Below, piece by piece: positions 20,094 to 31,462 of a stretch of DNA of 64,000 nt. A model generated the notes under the pieces. That model saw only the letters and a list, made by a program, of their open reading frames with translations, ran no database searches and was not told where the DNA came from. Origin of the DNA: Lotus japonicus (lineage: Eukaryota; Streptophyta; Magnoliopsida; Fabales; Fabaceae); assembly GCF_012489685.1 (NCBI RefSeq), contig NC_080044.1:59077507-59141506 (forward strand), given 5' to 3'. Position 1 is the first letter of the stretch, and each line of letters begins with the position of its first letter. The position numbers and the translations under genes are program-made.

Positions 20094-22496
20094 TTAGAAA
20101 GCAGTTACATTGATTGCTGTTAGCTTGGTTGTAAGAGCAACTCCAACGCTGGTTTCTTGAACCAGTTGGAGTTGCTAAGAGTTGGCTCTTAATTTTTTGC
20201 AGCATTGGAGCTTGCTTAGTTGGCACTTTGGTTCCTTAAAATTAAAGCAGAGTTCCTTCCACAAGGAACTTTGCTTTTTGGTTCCTTAAATTAAAAAAAA
20301 ACAATATTTTCTCTCACATCCATCAACAAGAAAATGATGCAACAATAACAGAAGTGAAGAGAAGATGAGAAGAGACACAAAACCAACAAAAAATTCATCC
20401 ATTAACAACTAAAAATCACAATTTCATTACATAAAGGACGCAAATTTCTCAAGGATTAAATTTTTATAGTGAAAAAGAAAACAATATAGCTCCGAACTGA
20501 GGTCTTCTGGTCTTGCATGTCACTGATCTGCTACTAGAAGTTCCGATCTACAACTTGAACCATTGATCCGACCGTGGGAACCTCCGATCTGGCCCTAGAA
20601 GACTCTAATCTAACTGTGGATATCTCTGATCCGGCTTGGGACCTCCAATATGTTCTTAGCCCCCCTCCAACCATGAGAAGAATGAAGGAGAGGGAATTAG
20701 ACCCGGCGGCGAAGCCTAGGGACTCGACGACGAAGTCCGGAGACGAGGCTAGATTTTGTGAAGGAAGAGGGAAGGGTTTTGTGGTTTCATGGAGAAGGGA
20801 GAGGGAAGGCCGAAGTGAGAGGAGGAAGAAAAAGGTGAGGGAAAGAGGAAGAAGAACCGAGAAGTGAGAAGTGAGAGGAGGAAGTTAGGGAGAGAGGAAG
20901 AAGGTGAAGTCGGTGGCTGGTGCGATGTAGAGAGGGAGAAGAGCTAAGGTTTCATGTGGAAGAAGAGAGGAAATGGAGCTTTTATACCCAAGTGATCGGT
21001 TCACTTGATTTTTTGCCCGTTTAGGCCCCTGGTTGACCGACTGGAGCCGGTTTTTGACCATTTGGGCCTTTTTTTGACCGGCTTGGCCGATTTTTTGGCC
21101 ATTTGGGCTCCTCTAATCGGCCCACATTTTTTTTTGAAATTTCAACCCAATTATTACTATTTAATTATAGTATCAAGGAAATTAAAAGAAAATAATTTAA
21201 TTTAATTATAGTATTGATTTAGTATTAAATTTCAAATCTAAATTGGGTGAAAATAAATATTATAAATTAATATGGTATGGTGGGACACGAGTGAGACCCT
21301 TGTAATAGTAATTTAAGAAACTATGGGTTGGAGCAAAATCTGCTTCAGTTTCTTGGGAGTTCTTTAAATCTAATGTGGTCGTACGGGTCCACAGGAATAG
21401 TGCTGAATATTGTTTAAGGAATCAAATAAAGAACCTTTGCATTGGAGTTTGCTTTAACAGTAAACTGAATTGGTTAGTCTCCAAGTCATGTACAAAAGAT
21501 ATCTCTCCCTGTATATTTTGGATAGATAAATTAATATCAACAAACTTCATTTCTCTCAATCTCTCTGAGTTCAGCAAAATACTAAGTGTATGTGTGGAAA
21601 CTTGATAGGTTTTACATTGGGACAGAAATGCTCTAAAAGAAGAAACTAGGAGTAGCTTTAGTGAGAGAAGTGGTTCTGAAAGATTTCCGCGTAAAACCAA
21701 AGATGCCGCTAAACCTATTTTGAGTGAAAAGCAATGGCTGACAAGTTAAGTATAAGGCACCAAATGTAGTAGGCATCTCTTTACAAGTATCTAACTTATG
21801 GTCTGCCAGTTTATCTGTGTGACAATGTTGAAATATGAAAGGACTAAAAGCTTCATTTTTGGGGTACCTTGGATCAGGATGCTCTGCAACTATATTCTTG
21901 AACAACTTGTTCACGATTTCTTGCACTTTATCTTTTTATCGACATACATATGTTGGACCACCACTATGTAACACTCAAATATTCGGTTTTATTAATTTCA
22001 TTACATGCCATCTATATACCTTATTCATTTTTTCCTCAATGAATTACATCTCTTCTGTCTAGAACCCAAAGAGAGTTTGACTAAAAAAAAATTGTATAGA
22101 ACACATTTTCTTAAGCCAAATGAACTCATTACTCATTAGTCCACATGTTGGAAAAATATCATCCATAGACCAGTCTACATGTAAAATACTTGTCCATCCA
22201 GCAAGGTATATTAAAGAAAGCATCAAGAAAAGGTTAAATTGGGTCTCATCATAAACAACCATAGCTTCACCTTTTTAGCAAGAGACACAATGTTTGGATT
22301 AGCTTCAATTCTCCACAAAGGTGATTTAGACTTCATAATCAATTTAAGCAAGATTTCCAAACATGCACTATGCTTATTGCAGCGACATATGAAAACCAAA
22401 ACAGCTAAGTAGCATTTCATATATAGATCACATAGAATTAGCTAGATAATAGTTAAATTGCTAAAGGTGATACACAAGAGAAGGCTTCCATGTATC
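20094..22496. other. Intergenic DNA with a hairpin repeat and no confirmed gene
   Basis: 20131-20182 forms an imperfect hairpin (GAGCAACTCCAACGCTGGTT with its near complement), typical of a MITE end. 20560-20960 is purine-rich with a low-complexity Arg/Glu/Lys frame that I do not accept as a gene. 21000-21130 has repeated TTGACCG/TTTGGGC words. 21400-22420 contains several short minus-strand frames without recognisable domains. Confidence 0.45.
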
Positions 22497-22910
22497 TTAC
22501 AAACCACGCCCAAGCTTGTTACGTATCTTACTGATATAGTCAGAAGCCAATCCATCAACACACTGGTCTTTCTTTGGACTAACCTTGTGAACTCTCTCTT
22601 CATGAATCACATACCCAGTTGATCCATTGCTCCCAACAGACTTGATAACATACGTGGGGTTTGCGCGGCTTTGCGGCTGTTGTGACCTTTTGCTTGCAGG
22701 AAATTGATCAGGAACCTGCTGGTGTTCCTTCTCTGGTTCCATATCAGAAAAATCAGATCCTGAAAGGTCCTTCCCAGACTTTGATCTAGTGGTGGCTCCA
22801 AGAGTCCTCTTTGCAATAGAGAAAGTGGATAGCCTAATCACATTTACTACAACCTCCATTGATTTCTCACAGAGAGACATCTCACTCTTGGACTTGACTC
22901 TCTCATTCAT
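22497..22910 (-). CDS. Small plant protein of unknown function (137 aa)
   Basis: Single-exon frame from ATG at 22910 to the stop at 22497. The protein is basic, Ser/Lys-rich and hydrophilic, with no signal peptide or membrane segment. The N-terminal part (MEVVVNVIRLSTFSIAKRTL) could form an amphipathic helix. The middle (about residues 45-80) is disordered. The C-terminal half (NPTYVIKSVGSNGSTGYVIH and ASDYISKIRNKLG) looks like a conserved folded tail. A TATA box TTATAAATAAA lies 60 bp upstream of the ATG (plus 22970-22980) and supports a real gene. I cannot name the family. It faces the same way as S6K and MOS14 but is 1.4 kb from the nearer one. Confidence 0.65.
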   Translation of the reverse strand: MNERVKSKSEMSLCEKSMEVVVNVIRLSTFSIAKRTLGATTRSKSGKDLSGSDFSDMEPEKEHQQVPDQFPASKRSQQPQSRANPTYVIKSVGSNGSTGYVIHEERVHKVSPKKDQCVDGLASDYISKIRNKLGRGL

Positions 22911-22969
22911 GGTCCTTGGCTCTGCTCCCTCAACAAAATAGATGTTTGCAACATAAAAGGCAAGGAAGG

Positions 22970-22980
22970 TTTATTTATAA
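22970..22980 (-). promoter_or_regulatory. TATA box of the 137-aa gene
   Basis: TTATAAATAAA on the minus strand, 60 bp before the ATG at 22910; a start site about 30 bp downstream would give a leader of about 30 nt. Confidence 0.55.
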
Positions 22981-24359
22981 CCGTGAGATGTAGTAGATGG
23001 GTGAATTGGTCTTTTTGGTCTCTTCTGGTTTCGTGTAAACTCTCATCCAAAATATACTAATTTCTTTCGGAGATCCTTTAGTGGGTGGATCCCTTGCTTA
23101 TTCAGTTAAATGAAGGATTTTTTTGTAAAGAATGGAACCCACTTAACAAAAGACAGAATCTTATTGTTTTCCTTATCTATTTGATGTGTGAAACCATGTA
23201 GTAGAACACGTGCCTTTAGTTATTGCTTTGGTGACTTTGGTCCCTGGTTGTAAAACTAAAGTAGATTTTAATGACTAGTGTGTATATGGCTAGAGATTGG
23301 GGCGATGGAATTTACCCTATGCTTCAATCAATCACCTAAGCCACATGTTACAAGGGGTTTATGTCTGTGTTATGCTTAGTCTAAAGTTGGGGTGGAACAA
23401 GATTCTTTGATACCGCTAATCTCCTATTTGTGTGTTTCAGAATGCTTATTAAATAATGATTAAGTCATTTTCTCTTGCTCTCTCGCCTAACCTGCGGAAT
23501 CCACTCTTCCTGACTCTATTTGTCAAGCATTTAGTGATGGAATAAGGAAGCTCGTCGACACACCAAGATATGCTCCTTGGCAGATGAGACAGATAATTTT
23601 CTAATCACCTCAGCAAGGGAACGGATCTTGCCAACCAAAGCTCGGCAACATGCCAAATATCAATTTAATTGGATGAGAGAAACGGGGAAAAAGTGTGCAT
23701 CTGTAGAGGAAGAGAAACAAAATCTAAGTGCGTGTTTAGATATAAATTGAGTGCTACGTGAACAAACTTTCATCAACAATCCAAAGAAGAATTTCCTTCA
23801 CTTTTTATCCTAAAGTGTGTGGTAAATTCGTTTACACAAGTGTCAACGGCTATCAGAACATAGCCAAAGACATCAAAGCCACAGCCAACTATCGTTCTTC
23901 TAGATTTTATAACCAGAATATATGATAGCTACATCTTCAAGAGCTCAAAGTTGTATGCATAAGAGGCCACAACAAAATACACCAAGCTAACTGTAAAATA
24001 TAGGACACGTACCACAAATTGATAAGTACAACTCATTTGATAAACAAGAAAGACGACATGCTATTCCCACAACCCCTCCTTTGTTTGGGAGCTGGTTAGT
24101 CAAATATGTTAATGCTGACATGAACTTAACCAATCTGAACAAATCTGAAAGCCACTAAACATTCTCTATTTATCTATGGATGGGTCATTACAATGTTCAT
24201 TTAAGAACAACTTTAAAAGATTGGGTGGCACCTTATGAGTGAAAAATCGAGTTACTTACATGCTATGAAACAAGCTTACAATGAGTAAGCCTGCCTTCTT
24301 CAGGTTAATTTTTTATCCATCCACATATACAAATTTCCTTGGATTTGAGAGCCTTCAGT
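22981..24359. other. Intergenic; includes the S6K 3' flank
   Basis: No coding region found. The part nearest 24359 should contain the 3' UTR and polyadenylation region of the S6 kinase gene; its end cannot be fixed from sequence alone. Confidence 0.5.
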
Positions 24360-27300
24360 TTATCCAGAAGAAAGCCAAGGGTTTGGTGCCTCATAAGTAT
24401 AGCCCTGGAAATGGTCACCTGCTGTAGGTGTTGATGCAGGTGAGTCATCAAGAGGCATCGCTGTCCAGCATTTGTCAAAATTAGCTGTGCAGTCTTTTCC
24501 AGACACATCTGGTTTGAACTTTGGCTTCAGTTCTCTTGCCTCCAATTTCTTCCAATTGATTGACCGAAACCATTTATGACTTTTGATCTGCTCTTCTCCA
24601 TTTGGTCCACTGCCTAACCTTGTAGTTGGATCCTTTTGCAGCAACTGTGTAACAACAGAGATGTGCAGCTTTTAGCATTGGATATCTATGTTTTCTTGCT
24701 AGGGCAATGTTTTTATTTGTATTCTCAAATACATAATTTTATAACATGAATACTATACTACCTTCAAACTTGCACTTGAATAATTTCCTTTTTGAACATG
24801 ATGACCATATCTTTTGATGTGGTTATTTACAGGGCAACTTTGAAAGGTATTTGAAAAAAAACAAGTCACTGTTTTCACAAATAATCGCAGGGAAAGTGCC
24901 GTAATCTTTTTTACTACTAATTTTGGTTAGAATATTAACGTCACTTAAGAAAAGATAAGTGACCAGGTATATCAATATTGGTCATCAGGCTCCATTTAAA
25001 CATGCATGTAATAAAACAGATTTGCGTTAAAGTTTGAAAACATATTAAATAAACTATAGGTTCAATTTGGACAAAGTGAATTATGCACTCTTAAATAAGG
25101 ATTTTATAATGGTTACCAGAAGATATAAATTGCAATGTGCGCCTGAGTATGGAATTTGTGAACATACATTTATAAATGTGAAGTTCATGTTTTAATAAGT
25201 CAATGCAATATACACATCAAATTTAAGTTCCTTCACTGAATAGAATTATCCAAATAGAATGTAGATAGGACCAGTCTTGGAGTAAGGTACTAATTTCATT
25301 CAATAAAATTAAAATAAGAGCAATGCTATGCTATATCCTCCAACAAATATTCCTACAAATCCTCCTACTACTGTATAAAGAATATATTAAATGAAAAAAT
25401 AAATGCATTTGATATCTTGGAAATATAAAGAGCACTCAATACTTTCTTCAAAGAGTAAGTAGGGGGATTTGTAGGAGGATATAGAATTATTCTTAAAAGA
25501 ATCTTTATGAAAAAACACTGGCATAAGAAAAGACCAAGGCTGTGAATGCAGAAATCAACAATATGGAATCTTTAAGCAATATTAAGGAAACAAACATAAT
25601 ATACTTGTAAGTATATTGTAACAGGATGGTAGGGAAACAAAAAAGGACCAAAACCAGGAATAAGGTCGTTTACAGTTTACTTACTCCTTTGAGCAAAGAG
25701 TGAGCTTCAGTGGTAAGGAATGGTGGAAGTTTGACTTTCTCTTTAATAATTTTCTCCTGAAGCTTCTTCCTGTTAGTGTGTATAAACGGTGCCTGTCAAA
25801 TGACATTTAAGAATCAGGGGAAATAAATGAATGTAAATACTCTGTAGTCTGTAATATGCAAAAAGCCAAAAAAAAAACCCTTGTATTGAGTATAAGAGAT
25901 TCTATAGTGGTGAGTGGTGACTAAAGTGTATGAACTCCAAAAAGTAGGTAGATGTCCTAGAGAGCCGTCAAATGCTGATAGCACCACCTTGTGGTCTTAT
26001 ACACACAGATAAGAAGTGAAATATAAAAGCTTCCTAAAAGCAAAATTGACCCTCAATATTCAATAAGGTCTTAAGATGATACATCAATCCCCAACTTTCC
26101 TTTACCATACAACTTTAACTTAAATCAAACTCGCCCCTAAGAGGTCATGTTTAGAAAAATTCTTGTCATGAATCACATGCATCTTGCAAACTCTACACTG
26201 CTATCTTTTTCACTCTTAGTTGTATAAGCGACTATGTCCAGGACAAGATTTACCTAGTCAAGACTCCTAATGTTCTAGACTAGATTGTAAGAGACATAAT
26301 TGTATCTTACGCACATACCCACACACATAAGTAGTGATAAACGAAACAAGAGATGGGCATGTCATTACCTTCCCAGATAGCATTTCAAACAACAGAACAC
26401 CCACACTCCACCAATCTGCATCCTTGTTATGGCCTTTACCCAGAAGGATTTCTGGAGCCATATATTCGGTCGTCCCACACAGAGAATTGGATCTTCCAGA
26501 TTCGTCAATTTCTTTAGACAGCCCAAAATCAGTTAGCATCACCTGCACATGGACAAACACATCAAAGTTGAAAAACACATTGCAATTATTCAAAGCCAAA
26601 ATGAACTCACATCACAATAAAGATTCTCAGTTGCCAATAGTACTAAACTAGGAACAACATAACATAACAGCACATAGTCCTTCAGCAAACATTAAATCAG
26701 CAAATTCCTTCCATTAACAAAAACTAAGGCATTAAATTTACATGCCCATCAGCATCCATAAGTATATTTTCAGGCTTAAGATCCCGGTGCACGATGCCGT
26801 TGCTATGAAGATGTGAAACAGCAGATACAATCTCAGCAGTGTAAATCCTTGCCTGATCCTCACTACCCAACAACAACAACACACACGAAAACCAAAGCCA
26901 TGATTAAAACAACACTTCAACAACAACACAGAGATTGCAATTAGTAATATTTACAGTGATACAGCACAAGAACCATACCTAAAAATCCTCTGACGATAGA
27001 GGTGAAAGAAGAGATGACCACCATTGATGAAGTCCAAAATCAAATACAACTTCGATTTGGTTTGGAAAGAGTAGCGAAGCTGAACAATGAAAGGATGAAT
27101 AAGCTTCGTGAGAATGTCTCTCTCAGCTTTCATGTAATCAACGTGATTCTTTTTTATAATGGTGTCTTTCCTCATGACCTTCATTGCAAACACGCCGTCA
27201 CCGTCGCCGGAGGAGTCACCGGAGGAGTCGCCGTTGCCGTTTTTCTTCCTGACGAGGAAGACCTTCCCGAAGGAACCTTGTCCGACGACTCTGAGAATCT

Positions 27301-27562
27301 GGAAATTGGAGGGGCCGAATTTGACTTTTTCGGGGATTAATTGTTCTTCTTCATCGTCACTGCTGGTGCTGTGGAGATCGAGTTCGTCGATGGTGAAGAT
27401 GTCGGAGTTGGAGGCGGGGGCGAAGCGCGGGGAGGGGCCGACGAAGGAGTGGGACCTGCTTTGGATGATGGCGGCGGTGGACGGAGATGGGTTGACGGCG
27501 GAGAAGGAGGAAGAGGAAGAGGATGAAGGGATGGTGAGACTGGTGAGGTGTTTAGAAGCCAT
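24360..27562 (-). CDS. S6K: Ribosomal protein S6 kinase (AGC family), five exons, 423 aa
   Basis: TOR-activated Ser/Thr kinase that phosphorylates ribosomal protein S6 and promotes translation. Exons: 27562-26979, 26862-26742, 26542-26369, 25792-25685, 24644-24360; all introns GT-AG and in frame. N-terminus has [12 protein letters not shown], as in Arabidopsis S6Ks. Gly loop GQGSFGKV (94-101), catalytic Lys in AMKVMRKD (K128), HRDLKPEN (D222), DFG (D240), activation loop [14 protein letters not shown] with PDK1-site Ser255, AGC tail, and hydrophobic motif FQGYTYEAP with the TOR-site Thr412. The start at 27562 gives the family-like N-terminus; an in-frame upstream codon would add a Leu-rich stretch that looks like leader. 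Residues 108-123 carry an extra Asn/Gly/Asp/Ser-rich insertion. At 423 aa it is shorter than Arabidopsis S6Ks (about 465-470). Confidence 0.95.
25316..25494. mobile_element. MITE-like inverted-repeat element in S6K intron 4
   Basis: The left end AAGAGCAATGCTATGCTATA followed by TCCTCC, and the right end GGAGGATATAGAATTATTCTT, are imperfect inverted repeats; internal TACAAATCC/GGATTTGTA words extend the pairing. The body is 179 bp and non-coding. The target duplication is not certain. It lies within the large intron between exons 4 and 5 and does not affect splice sites. Confidence 0.55.
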
Positions 27563-27904
27563 GAGAAAGAGAAGAAGAAGAAGAAGGGTTTTGTTGGTTC
27601 TTCTGAGTCTCAGATGTTGAATGAAACAAGCATCGAATTGCGGAGTGATTGGGTTGGATTGGATTGGGATCGGAGAGGGTGTTGCAGGCAACTTGCAGTG
27701 GAAGAAGAGAAGAGCAACTACGAGCGAAGGAAGAGCACGCGCTCTGAGCTCTTTCCTGTCACAAGTAAGAATCACTTGGACATCAAATAATTACATGATG
27801 TTTACTGTTTACTGTTTGGGGTTGTATATCAAGTAAAGTAATGATACATTTACACGTCACTTGTTCTTTGTAACATTTTTACATTTTTTTTTTCTATCTC
27901 TCTT
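27563..27904. other. S6K promoter and 5' leader
   Basis: Sequence upstream of the S6K start. The minus-strand leader next to the ATG is CTT/TTC-rich (plus 27562-27595), common in plant 5' UTRs. No clear TATA box. The LINE fragment begins about 340 bp from the start codon, so the promoter is short or overlaps it. Confidence 0.45.
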
Positions 27905-29020
27905 CATCGAGTGGATTTTCAGGATGCGTGGCGGTGGAATCAGCGGCCTGATGGTTGTTATTTTGTGGCTTCTAGTTACTCTTGGCTATGGGATCAGAGT
28001 CATGAGGGTGTGGAAAATCATATATGGACCAAGTTGTGGAAGCTTTCACATTCCTGAGACGTACAAGTTTTTCTTATGGCTTTGTCTACACAACTCCCTT
28101 CCGGTGAACGAGCATCGTTTTGTTTGCAAGCTAACGGTTAGCCCAGCTTACCCCCGATGCTCCAATGCGTCAGAGAATGACCTTCATTGCCTCAGTGACT
28201 GCCCACATTCAAAGGAACTTTGGCTTCGTACGAGTGGCACTCTTCCCCCAAGTTTCTTTGTTAGTAATCTGTGGCTTTGGATCGAAGACATGTTGAAGCA
28301 CCCAGATGTAGAGTTCTTGCTCCATGTCCTCTGGTGGGCGTGGCGGTGGAGAAATAATATGATCCTTGGAGATGAGGTATGGACTTTGGACTATGTCACA
28401 CGTTAGGTAGTGAGTTCCAGACCAAACCCAATTTGGTCGCATGGTAGCGTTCAGCCTCATCAGCTGACTTTGAGCTTTGTTCCTCCTCCAACTGGTTGGG
28501 TCAGTTTACATGTGGATGGCAGCTTTCATCGTTCTTCGTCTACCATGACCTGTGGTGGGCTTCTAAGGGACCATAATGGTGCATGGGTGTTGGGTTTTGC
28601 TAGCTTTGAGAAGTTTTCCTGGCTGAATTACTTGCTGTTATTAGAGGCTTGTCTCTAGCTTGGGAGCGAGGATTCAGGAAGCTTATTTGTGTCTCTGATT
28701 GTGAAGACGTGGTGAAGGCCTTAACTGGTTTAGGGTCTTTCATTTTATATTCTTGTGCAGCTTATTTAGCAGAGGCCAGAAGCTTGCTCCACCAAGATTG
28801 GGAAGTGTCTATTCTTCATCACACTAGAGAGAGGAATAAGCCTGCAGATGCTCTAGCTAAATTGGGGATGTGTCTGAGATTGAACTTTATTACTTTGCTA
28901 ACCCCCCCCCCCCCTCCCCTCCCCTCCTGAGATTGTTCATCTGGTGGGGTGTGGATAGTTTTGTTTGTGTTTTTGCTCTTTTCTTTGTTTGTTTCTGTTT
29001 CCCATGTACAAAATAAAATA
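27905..29020 (+). pseudogene. 5'-truncated LINE: zf-RVT and RNase H domains, broken
   Basis: C-terminal part of an L1-type LINE polyprotein. The zinc-binding RT-associated domain (FLWLCLHNSLPVNEHRF, then PRCSNASENDLHCLSDC) is at about 28060-28230, with Tyr where the first Cys of the finger is usual. A stop at 28404-28406 interrupts the frame. RNase H follows: VSLHVDGSF (28500), a frameshift near 28625-28655, then LAWERGFRKLICVSDCEDVV and NKPADALAKLG (to about 28870). A C-rich run lies at 28902-28925. The 3' UTR is T/G-rich and ends with AAATAAAATA near 29015. I did not find target duplications. The copy is old and inactive. Confidence 0.75.
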
Positions 29021-29384
29021 TATCACTCATTTCTATCTTTGCTCTTCCTATATGCATAAAGTGGACGTGAAAATGATGTGTTTACTGTTTACACAACATT
29101 AACGCTGTGTACCAAAGCTTTAACATTATGAGCTTAATGTATATGCATTGCTGGTGTAAAACAAATCATAGCATGTGAAGAATAATTACTTTCATTTTAA
29201 ATCTTAATTAAAGTAAAAATATGTTTTATGATATAGCGAAATTCAATTAGATATATGTGCAAAATTTATTTTACATTTGACAGTGCACACTTCTTTAATA
29301 CAATATTTATTTTGATTTGTTGAACTAATTGATATTATGAATTTTATTTTGTAAAGTACACTCTTTTTCTTTTTCTTTTATGAT

Positions 29385-29720
29385 TGGGGCGAGCTAAAGC
29401 GTCCAAGAAAACAAAAACTAAAAATTGAGCAGAACACAAGTTAGGTGAAGCATTAAAAACTTTCAAAGGGACGTCTAAATCAAAACTAAATTTGGCGAAT
29501 AAATCTGCAACTGAATTAGCTTATCAGAAGACATGCTCGGATGCTCCCACTCAACCTGGGAGAAATCCACACCAATGCTTTAAATCTGATTGACCAAGGA
29601 GGCACAAGAGTGAGAGCTAGCACATCTTGCATTCGAGAGATGAACAGTGCAAGTTGAAACAGAATCAATTACTACCTTGCTAAAATCATTTTGCCGAAGC
29701 AGACGAAGACTCATTAATCT
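29385..29720 (-). pseudogene. LINE RNase H C-terminal remnant (minus strand)
   Basis: Read on the minus strand the segment encodes pieces such as SKVVIDSVSTCTVHLSNA and ADLFAKFSFDLDVPLKVF in different frames. These match the last RNase H motifs (the Ala-Asp-x-x-Ala-Lys region and the hydrophobic tail) of plant LINEs. It has multiple stops and frameshifts. It lies head-to-head with the 27.9-kb fragment, so it is a separate insertion. Confidence 0.5.
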
Positions 29721-30546
29721 CTTTATCTAAAATAATGTTAAATTACTTTCTAAGTATATTCCGTATTTTACTAACCAAAGTATCATACAGTTAATAGTCG
29801 GAAGTAAACGCATTAAGCAGTATGGAGCTGGTCATTGATATAACTTATTTGGTTATGATATATGGACACCAACAAGGTGTTGGTCAAGGTAAAAAAAAAG
29901 GTGTTGACATAGGGGTAAGTACACTAAACCTCATAACTCATAAGGATAGGATAAAAGCACAAGTGGGAAATTCGCAAAATCTCTTAGAAGCCTTATACGA
30001 TCATGATTTAACTTTATTCTCTTGTCTTCGACTTTTCAAGTGTCTAATCCGGGATGATTAATCCATTTTAAATTTGATATTGGAGCCACAAGTATCCAAT
30101 TAGAGCTTATCAATCACAAATCGGTAAAAATGGAACCCAAACCCAAGTCAATTCAACCATCTTATGATCTAAAATGAACAGCAAAGATTCTAAAATCGAC
30201 ATTCATTTAAAACTAAAATAATTGTAGCATTGTACTCTATTTCCCCCCGCTTTTTTCCTGTTTTCCTTAAATTACAATTGTATACCTTGTAACCTACGCC
30301 CCCCCAAAAATGACAACCAGGATAAATGACACCACTCACCAAACCCACAATAAAAAGATACAGCACCCCATTCAATTTTAGGGCCAACACAGCAGAATAT
30401 GGAGGGGCAAATTCTCCTAAAAAATTGGAGAATGATGGATAAAAAAAATTGAATATAAGATATAATACACAACCAACTAGCCTAACCAGCAGACTCAGGA
30501 CCTTAACAAAATGGCCCTCCCAGAATAAGGCATTTTTACCAATCCT
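29721..30546. other. Intergenic; MOS14 3' flank
   Basis: No gene seen in 29721-30190. The segment up to 30546 probably contains the 3' UTR of MOS14 (minus strand). CAACAAGGTGTTG near 29870 is a small palindrome without known role. Confidence 0.45.
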
Positions 30547-31430
30547 CTATGATACACTCACCAAATTCAGCTCCAGTGGTCTCAAAGCTTCTTGAACTAT
30601 TTCCTGAACTGCTCTGTTGCGCCGGCAGACATCCGCAAGCTCTTCAATGGGAACAGATAGTCCATTAGTATCACCCCCAGAAGCCACATCAGAAAGTGCT
30701 TTTAAGAATCTTGATCGTTCCACGTCTGTGGCAGCTGTTGATGGAATTAAAACAACACATTTCTTTGCCCATTCCACTGCTTGCATCCCATATGATCGAG
30801 TTAATGACAGTAATGTGTACGCTACCTGAGAGACGTGCAGGTGCATACAAATTAAGATGTAGTTGTACCTCATCCAGCGGAATATTGTTAATATATAAGA
30901 AAATGAGACAGTTTATATTGACATGAGAAATTACCACATCAACTCGAGATTTCGGAAGTGCTCCAGTTAATGAAGCAATCAAAATTCTGGTAATGCTGGG
31001 ACCTCGAGGAATAATTACACTATCTCTGTAGGGTATAAATTGCTCCCCAACAGTTGAGTTTCCAAGATCAAAAATATCAGCCAAGAAATGCAATATGGAA
31101 TTGGAAGCCTCTCTGCAAAATTCGCAGAAGGTAAACAACCATACTTCAAAGCGCTAAAGATACATCGCAGTACAAAGAACATGTGGCAAAGCTAATATAC
31201 TCTCAATAATCTAATTCAAACTCAACCATAAGAAAAAACAGAAATAGAAATTGTAAATTGCCAACAATTATGCGGGCAGGGAGGAACTGAGACAAGCAGC
31301 AGCACGAAAACTTGCCACAGGATTCCTAGTATCTCAAAAATAAACAATAACGAAAAAAAAAAAGACTAAGAATGCACATAATACCATTTTAGAAGAATGG
31401 AGGAGGATTCTTTCATCATTGTGTGTACGG

Positions 31431-31462
<32 letters not shown>

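Noticed and set aside
20574..20867. 97-codon frame rich in Arg, Glu and Lys
   Set aside because: Low-complexity purine-rich DNA gives open frames by chance; no homology recognised.
21422..22420. Several 65-97-codon minus-strand frames
   Set aside because: No splice-linked model or domain could be built from them, and codons are AT-driven.
27159..27620. Plus-strand frame of 153 codons
   Set aside because: It is the antisense of S6K exon 1, whose kinase motifs are unambiguous on the other strand.
27563..27775. Upstream in-frame extension of S6K (MILTCDRK start)
   Set aside because: The extra 71 residues include a Leu run and Arg-rich leader-like sequence unlike S6K N-termini; the ATG at 27562 gives the conserved-length N-terminus.
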